Of a stretch of 64,000 nt of DNA, positions 42,004 to 50,480 are shown piece after piece. The notes beneath the pieces are model-generated. The model was given only the letters and a program-made list of their open reading frames with translations. It did not search any database and had not been told where the DNA came from. The position numbers and the translations under genes were made by a program. The stretch is from Flavobacterium lipolyticum (GTDB lineage Bacteria; Bacteroidota; Bacteroidia; Flavobacteriales; Flavobacteriaceae): assembly GCF_020905335.1 (NCBI RefSeq), contig NZ_JAJJMN010000001.1:682001-746000 (forward strand), in the 5' to 3' direction. Each line of letters starts with the position of its first letter. Positions within the stretch are counted from its first letter, which is position 1.

Positions 42004-43431
42004 ATGACTAAAACTGCTCAATCGGTATGGGAAAACTGTTTGTCTTTTATAAAGGACAATATTCAAGATCAAGCATACAAAACTTGGTTTGAGCCAATCA
42101 AGTCAGTTGAACTAACCGATAACGCGTTATACATTCAAGTACCAAGTAAATTTTTCTACGAATGGCTCGAAGAGCATTACGTAAAATTATTGAAAGTTGC
42201 ACTTACCAAAGAACTGGGAAAAAACGCAAAGTTACTCTATAAAATTAAAATGGAGAACACTTATGGAAATAAACAGCCGTTTACCGAGCAGCTGCCAAGT
42301 TCCAACAGAGTTCCAATGAAACCTCAAGAGGTTGATGCTCCGTTTAAAAACCTAAATCCTGAACTTAAGAATCCGTTTGTAATTCCGGGAATCCGAAATT
42401 TAAAAATTGAATCTCAGTTAAATCCAAATTACAGTTTTGATAATTTCCTTGAAGGAGATTCAAACCGTTTAGCCCGTTCTGCAGGTATGGCAGTTGCCAA
42501 CAAACCTGGAGGAACCTCCTTTAATCCGTTATTGATCTTTGGAGGAGTAGGATTAGGAAAAACACACTTGGCACATGCTATAGGTGTAGAAGTGAAAGAC
42601 AAATACCCTGAAAAAACGGTTTTATACATTTCTGCCGAAATTTTCACGCAGCAATATATTGATTCTGTTAAAAAGAACAATCGTAATGATTTTATTCATT
42701 TTTATCAGTTAATCGATGTTTTAATTATTGACGACGTTCAGTTTTTATCCGGAAAATCAGGAACTCAGGATGTATTCTTCCATATTTTCAATTATTTACA
42801 TCAAAACGGAAAACAGGTAATCCTTACTTCTGACAAGGCACCTGTTGACATGCAGGATATCGAGCAGCGTTTATTATCCCGTTTCAAATGGGGTCTTTCT
42901 GCCGAGCTGCACCAACCAGATTACGAGACTCGTATTTCTATCTTAAAAAACATACTATATCGTGATGGTGTTGAAATGCCGGAAGATATTATTGAATATG
43001 TGGCACGTAACATCAAGAGTAACGTTAGAGAATTAGAGGGAGCTATTATTTCCTTAATTGCTCAGTCTTCGTTCAATAAAAAAGAAGTTACTATTGAGTT
43101 AGCCAAAAGTGTTGTAGAGAAATTTGTTAAAAATGTAAAGAGAGAAATCTCTATCGATTATATTCAAAAAATTGTGTCTGATTATTTCCAGTTGGATGTT
43201 GAAACACTTCAATCTAAAACCCGAAAGAGGCACGTGGTACAGGCGAGACAATTGGCCATGTTTTTTGCAAAGAAATTTACAAAAGCTTCTTTGGCAAACA
43301 TTGGCTCACAAATTGGAGATCGCGACCACGCTACCGTATTACACGCTTGCAAAACAGTTGACAATTTAGTTTCTACAGACAAACAATTCAAAAAATTTGT
43401 CGAAGACATCAACAAAAAACTAACGCTATAA
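42004..43431 (+). CDS. dnaA: Chromosomal replication initiator DnaA
   Basis: 475 residues. Domain I (about 1-85) is followed by a variable linker. The AAA+ domain has Walker A GGVGLGKTH (180-188), Walker B LIIDDVQFL and the sensor region. Domain IV has GDRDHATVLHACKTV, the DnaA-box binding signature. It binds the replication origin and opens it. It heads a run of three same-strand genes (dnaA, phosphatase, methylase). I see no cluster of DnaA boxes upstream, so oriC is not proven to be here. Confidence 0.98.
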   Translation: MTKTAQSVWENCLSFIKDNIQDQAYKTWFEPIKSVELTDNALYIQVPSKFFYEWLEEHYVKLLKVALTKELGKNAKLLYKIKMENTYGNKQPFTEQLPSSNRVPMKPQEVDAPFKNLNPELKNPFVIPGIRNLKIESQLNPNYSFDNFLEGDSNRLARSAGMAVANKPGGTSFNPLLIFGGVGLGKTHLAHAIGVEVKDKYPEKTVLYISAEIFTQQYIDSVKKNNRNDFIHFYQLIDVLIIDDVQFLSGKSGTQDVFFHIFNYLHQNGKQVILTSDKAPVDMQDIEQRLLSRFKWGLSAELHQPDYETRISILKNILYRDGVEMPEDIIEYVARNIKSNVRELEGAIISLIAQSSFNKKEVTIELAKSVVEKFVKNVKREISIDYIQKIVSDYFQLDVETLQSKTRKRHVVQARQLAMFFAKKFTKASLANIGSQIGDRDHATVLHACKTVDNLVSTDKQFKKFVEDINKKLTL

Positions 43432-43440
43432 ACGCGCATC

Positions 43441-43908
43441 ATGCCAGTAAAAATTTTAATGGTTTGTTTGGGAAACATTTGCAGATCCCCTTTAGCTGAA
43501 GGTATTTTAGCTTCAAAATTACCCAAAAATAATTTCATCGTTGACTCAGCCGGAACCGGATCCTGGCATGTAGGACACTCCCCTGATAAACGATCTATAG
43601 CAGTAGCCAAAAAAAACGGCCTGGACATTGGAAACCAAAAAGGAAGACAATTCAAACCTGCTGACTTCAATACTTTTGATTACATCTATGTGATGGATTC
43701 TTCTAATTATGACGATGTTATAAAACTGGCTCAGACTGAAGAACATAAAAACAAAGTCCGTCTGATTTTAGACGAATTATTTCCCGATGAAAACGTAGAT
43801 GTTCCGGATCCTTACTTTGGTGTTACCAACGGATTTGAAAATGTATATCAAATGTTAGACGAAGTAACCGACATCATCTCGAAGAAACTTATCGAAAAAC
43901 ATTTATAA
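43441..43908 (+). CDS. Low-molecular-weight protein-tyrosine phosphatase
   Basis: 155 residues. The P-loop is VCLGNICRS with nucleophile C9 and R15, and the general acid Asp is in DVPDPYFG. It removes phosphate from tyrosine. It starts 9 nt after dnaA and is followed at 34 nt by the RsmI-like gene, so the three genes are probably one transcript. Confidence 0.93.
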   Translation: MPVKILMVCLGNICRSPLAEGILASKLPKNNFIVDSAGTGSWHVGHSPDKRSIAVAKKNGLDIGNQKGRQFKPADFNTFDYIYVMDSSNYDDVIKLAQTEEHKNKVRLILDELFPDENVDVPDPYFGVTNGFENVYQMLDEVTDIISKKLIEKHL

Positions 43909-43942
43909 GTTCTTCTTTTCCTAACAAAATAAAAAGACATCT

Positions 43943-44656
43943 ATGAAACTCCTGGGAAAACTATACTTAATTCCAACAACAATGGGCGAAAGCGACCCTA
44001 TGGATGTTTTACCTCAAACTGTCAAAAGAAGTATCGATTTTATAGATCATTATATCGTTGAAAACGAAAAAACGGCCCGTAAATCCATAAAAGCAGTCTC
44101 GCCGGAAAAAAAACAATCCGAACTGATTCTTTTTACCCTTAATAAACGCACAGAAACAAGCGAACATTTAGACTTCATCAAACCTTTACTAGAAGGAAAA
44201 AACGTTGGTTTAATGAGTGAAGCCGGTTGTCCCGGTGTTGCTGATCCCGGTGCCGTAATTGTAAAACTGGCACATGAAAAAGGAATTCAGGTGGTACCTT
44301 TAGTGGGACCATCTTCTATTTTATTGGCCATGATGGCATCCGGAATGAACGGACAAAGTTTCACTTTCAATGGCTATTTACCTATTGATAAAGACGAAAA
44401 AAAATCAGCAATTCGTCATTTCGAAAGATTATCACAAGACAAAAACCAATCACAGCTTTTTATTGAAACTCCGTATAGAAACAACAAATTAATCGAAGAT
44501 CTTTTACAGATTTTAAATCCGTCAACGCATCTTTGTATTGCAACAGATATTACTTTACCAACAGAATTTATTAAAACAATGCGGGTTTCTGATTGGAAAA
44601 AGCTAAAAGTAGATATTGACAAACGCCCTACAATTTTTATTATTCATAAAATGTAA
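43943..44656 (+). CDS. RsmI-type SAM-dependent tetrapyrrole-family methyltransferase
   Basis: 237 residues. The tetrapyrrole methylase fold is clear: LYLIPTTMG, MSEAGCPGVADPG, VVPLVGPSSILLAM and FIETPYRNN. RsmI methylates the ribose of C1402 in 16S rRNA. The usual C-terminal helix-turn-helix tail of about 45 residues is missing, so it is a short form, common in Bacteroidota. It may be the RsmI counterpart or a second member of the family. Confidence 0.85.
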   Translation: MKLLGKLYLIPTTMGESDPMDVLPQTVKRSIDFIDHYIVENEKTARKSIKAVSPEKKQSELILFTLNKRTETSEHLDFIKPLLEGKNVGLMSEAGCPGVADPGAVIVKLAHEKGIQVVPLVGPSSILLAMMASGMNGQSFTFNGYLPIDKDEKKSAIRHFERLSQDKNQSQLFIETPYRNNKLIEDLLQILNPSTHLCIATDITLPTEFIKTMRVSDWKKLKVDIDKRPTIFIIHKM

Positions 44657-44676
44657 ACCATTAAACCGTATTCATA

Positions 44677-45093
44677 ATGAAAAAGTTTCTTCTTCTACTT
44701 CTGATCTGCTTTGTTCAAATTACATTTTCGCAAACCAATAAAGAATCTGAAAAAACAACAGCAAGTTCAATTTCGAATGACGATACTATTTATGATCTCA
44801 ATGGAATAGAGGTAAAACCCGAATACCCTGGCGGTGTCACTGAATTCACTTCCTTCCTTAACAGAAATTTTATAAAACCCGTTGAAAAACCAACTCTAAA
44901 AGGAAAAGTCTACTTCACTTTTATCATCGAAAAAGACGGTTCTGTTAGCGATATAAAGATCATAAGAGATCTTGGCTTTAAAACTGGAGATGAAGCAATA
45001 CGTGTTTTAAAGTCTGCTGCAAAATGGAAGCCCGGTAAACATAAAGAAAAAGAAGTAAGAACCTTGAATACAGGCGCGATAACCATAAGCTAG
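44677..45093 (+). CDS. Secreted TonB C-terminal domain protein
   Basis: 138 residues. A signal peptide (MKKFLLLLLICFVQITFS) rather than the usual TonB membrane anchor precedes a linker of about 25 residues. The domain about 50-136 has the TonB pattern: PEYPGGVTEFTSFL, GKVYFTFIIEKDGSVSDIKI, GDEAIRVLKSAAKWKPGK. Without an N-terminal anchor it may be a free periplasmic TonB-like domain. It follows the RsmI-like gene. Confidence 0.85.
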   Translation: MKKFLLLLLICFVQITFSQTNKESEKTTASSISNDDTIYDLNGIEVKPEYPGGVTEFTSFLNRNFIKPVEKPTLKGKVYFTFIIEKDGSVSDIKIIRDLGFKTGDEAIRVLKSAAKWKPGKHKEKEVRTLNTGAITIS

Positions 45094-45143
45094 ACAAGAT
45101 TCCCCTATATCACTCACAAGTTTCCCCCTAATCAAACTTTATC

Positions 45144-46271
45144 ATGAGTAAACTTCCCAATGTAACGACAAGTATTTTTACGGTCATGTCTAAAATGGCA
45201 TCGGAATACAACGCCATAAATCTTTCGCAAGGATTCCCGAATTTCCCTGTTGATGAAAGATTGACCGATATCATTGCGAGATTAGCAAAAGAAAACGTGC
45301 ATCAATATACTCCAATGGCAGGATTTCCCCCATTGATGGAACAAATAGCACAATTGGTTCAAAAATCCTATGGCCGAACCATTCGACCTGAAACCGAAAT
45401 CCTGGTAACAGCGGGAGCCACTCAGGGAATTTTCACTACAATTTTGGCTTTGGTTAAAACCGGTGATGAAGTCATCATCCTGGATCCGAGCTATGATTCG
45501 TATGAATCTCCTGTTTTATTGTGCAACGCAAAACCTGTTCGTGTCGCTTTAAACGATGATTATACCCCAAACTGGGAAACAATAGGAAAAGCCTGTTCTT
45601 CAAAAACGAAGATGATTATCATCAACAATCCGCACAATCCAACAGGTAAAATTTTGACTCAGGATGATTTTTCTCACTTAGAGAGATTATTATCCAAACA
45701 TCCTAATCTCCTTGTTCTGTCTGATGAAGTTTACGAATACATTACTTTTGAAGAAAAACACATTTCGGCACATACCAAAGATTTTCTTTTAAACCGTTGT
45801 ATCATGGTTTCTTCTTTTGGAAAATCATTCCATATTACGGGATGGAAAATTGGCTACAGCGTTGCTCCGGAACATTTAATGAAGGAAATTAAAAAAGTAC
45901 ATCAGTTTCTGGTTTTTAGTGTGAACAGCATTTCACAAGCTGCCATCAGTCAATATCTGGAGATTGTTGATGTCAATTTACTTGGAAAGTTCTACCAGGA
46001 AAAAAGGGATTATTTTCAAAAACTACTTCAAAATAGCCGATTTGAATTAAAACCCTGCGAGGGGACTTATTTTCAGGTGGCTTCTTATGCCAATATTTCA
46101 AACGATGACGATGTTACTTTCTGTAAAAAATTAATCACAGAACATGGTGTCGCCGCAATTCCGATTTCTACTTTCTATTCCGACCACAAAGATCAAAAGC
46201 TCATCCGCTTTTGCTTTGCTAAAGACAATTTTACACTGGAAGCAGCCGCAAAAAAATTAGGTGATATTTAA
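45144..46271 (+). CDS. PLP-dependent aminotransferase, methionine/kynurenine type
   Basis: 375 residues. It fits class I/II aminotransferases: NNPHNPTGK, LVLSDEVYEYI, and the Schiff-base lysine K227 in SFGKSFHITGWKIGY. The N-terminal LSQGFPNFP segment is typical of the methionine aminotransferase YbdL and kynurenine transaminases. It transfers amino groups from methionine or aromatic amino acids to 2-oxo acids. Neighbours give no clue to substrate. Confidence 0.88.
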   Translation: MSKLPNVTTSIFTVMSKMASEYNAINLSQGFPNFPVDERLTDIIARLAKENVHQYTPMAGFPPLMEQIAQLVQKSYGRTIRPETEILVTAGATQGIFTTILALVKTGDEVIILDPSYDSYESPVLLCNAKPVRVALNDDYTPNWETIGKACSSKTKMIIINNPHNPTGKILTQDDFSHLERLLSKHPNLLVLSDEVYEYITFEEKHISAHTKDFLLNRCIMVSSFGKSFHITGWKIGYSVAPEHLMKEIKKVHQFLVFSVNSISQAAISQYLEIVDVNLLGKFYQEKRDYFQKLLQNSRFELKPCEGTYFQVASYANISNDDDVTFCKKLITEHGVAAIPISTFYSDHKDQKLIRFCFAKDNFTLEAAAKKLGDI

Positions 46272-46348
46272 AGTTTATTAAAATTTTATAACATTATTAT
46301 GCGTGCATCCTATTTATTTAATTAATATTGTAATAAAAAGAAATACAT

Positions 46349-47230
46349 ATGAGCTATACAGATAAAATGTTAAGAGATGACGCTTTAAAAGGCAAAGTCA
46401 TTGTTGTTACAGGTGGAGGAAGCGGTTTAGGAAAAGCCATGACCAAATACTTTTTAGAATTAGGGGCTCAGGTAGCCATTACTTCAAGAGATTTAGAAAA
46501 GCTTAAAAACACTGCCACTGAACTTGAAACTGAAACCGGAGGAAAATGTTTACCGCTTCAATGTGACGTTCGTCATTACGAAGAAGTGGAAAACATGCTT
46601 CAGGAAGTTTTAAAAACTTTTGGAAAAGTAGATGTTCTTTTGAACAATGCAGCCGGAAATTTCATCTCACCAACAGAACGTTTATCTGCGAATGCTTTTG
46701 ATACCGTTATTGATATTGTATTAAAAGGTACAAAAAACTGTACACTTGCATTTGGAAAACACTGGATTGACACCAAACAAACCTCTGCTACGATTTTAAA
46801 TATTGTTACAACTTATGCCTGGACAGGTTCGGCCTATGTAGTACCAAGTGCAACCGCAAAAGCGGGAGTACTGGCAATGACACGCAGTTTGGCCGTTGAA
46901 TGGGCAAAATACGGAATTCGTTCTAACGCGATTGCTCCGGGACCATTCCCTACAAAAGGAGCCTGGGACCGATTATTACCGGGAGATCTTGCCGAAAAAT
47001 TCGATATGGCTAAAAAAGTACCATTGAAACGTGTAGGCGATCATCAGGAATTGGCCAATCTGGCAGCTTATTTAGTTTCAGATTTTTCAGCTTATGTAAA
47101 TGGAGACGTTATTACAATTGATGGTGGAGAGTGGTTAAAAGGTGCCGGACAATTTAATTTACTGGAAGCAATCCCGGAAGAACTTTGGGATCAGCTTGAA
47201 ATGATGATTAAAGCAAAAAAGAATAAATAA
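46349..47230 (+). CDS. Short-chain dehydrogenase, 2,4-dienoyl-CoA reductase type
   Basis: 293 residues. Rossmann motif VTGGGSGLGKAM and NNAAGNF are present. The SDR Tyr of YxxxK is replaced by the SATAKAG pattern, as in 2,4-dienoyl-CoA reductases, where another residue does the chemistry. The C-terminal GGEWLKGAGQF extension also fits that group. It probably reduces 2,4-dienoyl-CoA with NADPH in unsaturated fatty acid breakdown. A terminator follows. Confidence 0.88.
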   Translation: MSYTDKMLRDDALKGKVIVVTGGGSGLGKAMTKYFLELGAQVAITSRDLEKLKNTATELETETGGKCLPLQCDVRHYEEVENMLQEVLKTFGKVDVLLNNAAGNFISPTERLSANAFDTVIDIVLKGTKNCTLAFGKHWIDTKQTSATILNIVTTYAWTGSAYVVPSATAKAGVLAMTRSLAVEWAKYGIRSNAIAPGPFPTKGAWDRLLPGDLAEKFDMAKKVPLKRVGDHQELANLAAYLVSDFSAYVNGDVITIDGGEWLKGAGQFNLLEAIPEELWDQLEMMIKAKKNK

Positions 47231-47284
47231 TTACAAGTGCTTACTAAATTCAGAATATTTTATTAAAACTATACTGATTGCACC

Positions 47285-47320
47285 AAATCCCGATGGCATT
47301 GCTATCGGGATTTTTTTTGC
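47285..47320 (+). terminator. Terminator of the dienoyl reductase-like gene
   Basis: AAATCCCGAT (47285-47294) pairs with ATCGGGATTT (47304-47313), followed by TTTTTTGC. It is a clear rho-independent terminator. Confidence 0.85.
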
Positions 47321-47385
47321 ATAGTTCTCGTAATCCTTTCAAAACCTTAGTTAAACTTATCCGCATAAATTCAATTTTAAAGTTC

Positions 47386-47422
47386 GGATTCCATTAGGAA
47401 TCCACTTAAATTATTATTTTTG
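47386..47422 (+). promoter_or_regulatory. udk promoter with an adjacent palindrome
   Basis: GGATTCC (47386-47392), ATTA, GGAATCC (47397-47403) form a perfect palindrome. TATTTTTG (47415-47422) matches the -7 box 26 nt before the udk start. The palindrome covers the -33 region, so it may be an operator. No -33 TTTG is visible. Confidence 0.5.
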
Positions 47423-47448
47423 CCGAACAAATATATAACACAAATTTT

Positions 47449-48057
47449 ATGCTCATTATTGGACTTGCAGGAGGAACAGGAAGTGGAAAAACGACAGTAG
47501 TACACCAAATCATGAATGAATTACCAGACACAGAAGTGGGTGTAATCTCTCAGGATTCGTATTATAAAGAGACTAACAATTTGTCATTTGACGAAAGAGC
47601 ATTAATCAATTTCGACCACCCGCGTGCGATCGATTTTGAATTACTGGTAAAACACCTTAAAGCATTAAAAGCAGGTGAAACGATAGACCAGCCTGTATAT
47701 TCTTTTATACAGCACAACAGAACCGATGATACAGTTTCAACTCACCCAAGAAAAGTAATGATTGTTGAGGGAATTTTAATTCTGACCAATCCGGAGTTAC
47801 GTGATCTTTTTGACATCAAAATTTTTGTTCATGCCGATTCAGACGAAAGATTAATCCGTCGTTTAAAAAGAGACATTTCAGAACGCGGACGTGATATTGA
47901 CGAGGTTTTAACACGTTATCAAAACACCTTAAAGCCAATGCACGAACAGTTTATAGAACCTTCTAAGGCTTTCGCCGACATTATAATTCCAAACGACAAA
48001 TACAATACCGTGGCCATAGATGTAGTCCGGGCTGTAATTAATCAGCGAATTTTATAA
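47449..48057 (+). CDS. udk: Uridine kinase
   Basis: 202 residues. Walker A is GGTGSGKT (8-15); Udk-type motifs follow: SQDSYYKETNNLSFDERALINFDHP and the FVHADSDERLIRRLKRDISERGRD lid. It phosphorylates uridine and cytidine in the pyrimidine salvage pathway. The gene follows a terminator and has its own promoter-like box. A hairpin separates it from the next gene. Confidence 0.96.
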   Translation: MLIIGLAGGTGSGKTTVVHQIMNELPDTEVGVISQDSYYKETNNLSFDERALINFDHPRAIDFELLVKHLKALKAGETIDQPVYSFIQHNRTDDTVSTHPRKVMIVEGILILTNPELRDLFDIKIFVHADSDERLIRRLKRDISERGRDIDEVLTRYQNTLKPMHEQFIEPSKAFADIIIPNDKYNTVAIDVVRAVINQRIL

Positions 48058-48102
48058 TTTTTATTGTAAATTTAATGCATCAAACTTAGAAGATACATTT
48101 CA

Positions 48103-48131
48103 CCTTTTGTGCCTGACAATGGCACAAAAGG
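48103..48131 (+). other. Perfect hairpin between udk and the FtsB-like gene
   Basis: CCTTTTGTGCC (48103-48113), loop TGACAAT, GGCACAAAAGG (48121-48131). The stem is 11 bp and perfect but no T run follows, so it is more likely an RNA-processing or regulatory structure than a terminator. Confidence 0.5.
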
Positions 48132-48189
48132 AGTATCACTTCTATCACAACCAAAACATCAATCGAAATTATAAAACGCAATCGGTTAA

Positions 48190-48522
48190 ATGAAAATAAA
48201 AAACCCATATAGAGACAAAAAATGGTTTAAACTCCTGGGCAACAAATACGTTTGGGTGTTGCTCTTTTTTGTAATATGGATGTTATTCTTAGATAATTAT
48301 TCTTATTTTGATCATCGTTTTCTGGACAACCAGATTCATGAATTACAAGACAATAAAAAATACTATCAGGACGAAATAAAAAAAGATCAGGAACAGATCA
48401 AACAGCTCAAAAATCCTGAACAAATTGAAAAATATGCCCGCGAAAAGTACTTTATGAAAAAAGACAGCGAAGATATTTACATCATACATTTTGAAGGAGA
48501 TACCATTCAAGATAAAGAATAA
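48190..48522 (+). CDS. FtsB/DivIC-type septum formation initiator
   Basis: 110 residues. One membrane helix (about 21-35) follows a short cytoplasmic tail, then a coiled coil (about 45-85) with LxxQIxxLxxxKKYYQ patterns, and the closing EKYAREKYFMKK typical of FtsB/DivIC. It would stabilise the FtsL-FtsB complex of the divisome. It precedes mutA by 16 nt, an unusual neighbour. Confidence 0.88.
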   Translation: MKIKNPYRDKKWFKLLGNKYVWVLLFFVIWMLFLDNYSYFDHRFLDNQIHELQDNKKYYQDEIKKDQEQIKQLKNPEQIEKYAREKYFMKKDSEDIYIIHFEGDTIQDKE

Positions 48523-48538
48523 CCCGAAAAAATACACA

Positions 48539-49903
48539 ATGGCCACTACCCTGTTCGACGATTTTAGTCCGATTTCATCCAAACAATGGAAACAAAAAAT
48601 TCAGTTTGAATTAGATGGAGCCGATTACAACCAAACTGTAATTTGGAATTCTCCTGAAGACATTCAGGTAAAACCATTTTACCACACAGATGAATTTACA
48701 AAGGCCGCAACGGTAAAAACTCAGGTATCCAACTTTAAAATTTGCCAGAACATTTTTGTTTATGACATTGACAAATCAATTCAGAGAGCCATCAATACAA
48801 TTGAAAGAGGCGCTGAAAGCCTGCGTTTCACAATTGAAGACAAAACCATTGATGTTCAAAAATTACTAGAGACACTTCCTTTAGAAAATAGAATTGTTTA
48901 CTTTAATCTGAATTTCATTTCAATCGATTTCGTAAAGCTATTGGACGAGATTTCAATTCAGAAGAAGGCCACTTTTTACTGCAATATTGACCCTATTGGA
49001 CAATTGGCAAGAGAAGGAAACTGGTTTTCTACAGCAGATAAAAATAATTTTGAAGGTCTGGAAAAAATTTCAAAAGCAACAACCAATATTTCATTTTTAA
49101 GTATCGACTCGGGTTTGTATCAAAATGCAGGCGCTACTATCACGCAGCAAATTGCTTATAGTTTGGCTCATGCCAATGAATATTTGAACCGCTTTCCGAA
49201 TACTTTAAAACCAATTGTTTTTGAAGTTTCAGTAGGAACAAATTATTTCTTCGAAATTGCGAAACTTCGTGCCTTGCGCATGCTTTTCAAATTAATCGCT
49301 GCTGAATATAACCCTGACTTAGAATGTCATTTAGTAGTAACTCCTACCAAACGAAATAAAACGATTTACGATTACAATGTTAATATGTTGCGCACAACCA
49401 CAGAATGCATGTCGGCTATTTTAGGCGGTGCAGATGCTGTAGCCAACCTGCCTTACGATTCTTTGTATCATAAAGACAATGAATTTGGCGATCGTATTGC
49501 CCGCAATCAATTACTAGTTTTAAAACACGAAAGTTACTTTGACAAGGTTGATAATCCGGCAGACGGAAGTTATTACATTGAAAGTCTGACGATGCAGCTG
49601 GCCGAAAAAAGTTTAACGTTGTTTAAAGACATTGAAGCAAACGGAGGATTCTTAAAACTTTTAAATGACGGAACGATCAAGAAGAAAATTCAGGAAAGTG
49701 CTGCAAAAGAACAGGAATTATTCGATTCAAAAAAGGAAATTCTGTTAGGTACCAACAAACATCCGAACAAAGAAGACAAAATGAAACATGATTTAGAATT
49801 GTTTCCTTTCGTAAAAATAAAACCGAGAAAAACATTAATTACTCCAATAATAGAAAAAAGATTAGCCGAAAAACTGGAGCAGGAGCGATTGGAGCTTGAA
49901 TGA
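48539..49903 (+). CDS. mutA: Methylmalonyl-CoA mutase small (non-catalytic) subunit
   Basis: 454 residues from ATG 48539; the frame from 48491 overlaps the previous gene and reads through a non-homologous stretch. It resembles MutA: TIM-barrel-like remnant with LRALRMLFKLIAAEY and GGADAVANLPYDSLY, without a B12-binding domain. It pairs with MutB to convert succinyl-CoA and methylmalonyl-CoA. The toxin-antitoxin pair lies between it and mutB. Confidence 0.93.
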   Translation: MATTLFDDFSPISSKQWKQKIQFELDGADYNQTVIWNSPEDIQVKPFYHTDEFTKAATVKTQVSNFKICQNIFVYDIDKSIQRAINTIERGAESLRFTIEDKTIDVQKLLETLPLENRIVYFNLNFISIDFVKLLDEISIQKKATFYCNIDPIGQLAREGNWFSTADKNNFEGLEKISKATTNISFLSIDSGLYQNAGATITQQIAYSLAHANEYLNRFPNTLKPIVFEVSVGTNYFFEIAKLRALRMLFKLIAAEYNPDLECHLVVTPTKRNKTIYDYNVNMLRTTTECMSAILGGADAVANLPYDSLYHKDNEFGDRIARNQLLVLKHESYFDKVDNPADGSYYIESLTMQLAEKSLTLFKDIEANGGFLKLLNDGTIKKKIQESAAKEQELFDSKKEILLGTNKHPNKEDKMKHDLELFPFVKIKPRKTLITPIIEKRLAEKLEQERLELE

Positions 49904-49947
49904 AATTAATTTCAAATAACTATATTTGAGTATAAATCAAAATAATT

Positions 49948-50184
49948 ATGGAAGCGATCAGACAAATACTATCCGTTAAAAATCATTCTGTAACTGTAAT
50001 TCTGCCGGAGGATTTTGTAGCAAATGAAGTTGAAGTAATTATTTTACCGGTACAGCATGATGACTATAAAATTCCACAATGGCAAATTGATCAGGTTAGA
50101 GAAAGAACCGAAAACTATTTAAAAAACCCTGATAATGTCTCTGACATTGATGATTTTTTAAAAGAAATCGAAAATGATCGATAA
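49948..50184 (+). CDS. Antitoxin of a RelE/ParE-type pair
   Basis: 78 residues. The first half is a strand-rich dimerisation part (ILSVKNHSVTVILPEDF), the second half an acidic helical part ending SDIDDFLKEIENDR, which would wrap the toxin. The stop lies 11 nt inside the toxin start, the usual overlap. It sits between mutA and mutB, inside the mutase operon. DNA-binding by the N-terminal part is expected from the family. Confidence 0.75.
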   Translation: MEAIRQILSVKNHSVTVILPEDFVANEVEVIILPVQHDDYKIPQWQIDQVRERTENYLKNPDNVSDIDDFLKEIENDR

Positions 50185-50465
50185 AATAGTCATTATTGAA
50201 GAGGCAAAGGCAGATTATGAAAACTTCTTGCCTTTATTATAAAAATATACATCCAAAATTAGGTAACAGATTTAATGATTCTTTTAAAAAAAGTATCTCA
50301 ATCCTCAAAAGTAACACATTATCTTTTCAGATTAGATATGACAATATTCGAATCCTATTTTTAAAAACGTTTCCATACGCGATACATTATTCTATTTATA
50401 AAAACAGCATCGTAATTAAATCTATTTTTCACACATCGAGAGATAGTGAATTAAACTTATTCTAA
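50174..50465 (+). pseudogene. RelE/ParE-family toxin gene broken by a frameshift
   Basis: ATG 50174 opens MIDKIVIIEEAKADYENFL and then stops at TAA 50240 in that frame. In the next frame the family pattern continues: LYYKNIHPKLGNRFNDSFKK, then FPYAIHYSIYKNSIVIKSIFH, to 50465. Skipping one base near TTGCCTT (50228-50234) joins the two halves at the normal spacing between the EA..D helix and the YY segment and gives about 97 residues, the usual toxin length. So a one-base insertion seems to have inactivated it. A sequencing error or programmed shift is the alternative. Confidence 0.75.
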
Positions 50466-50480
50466 ATAACATTTTTACAA

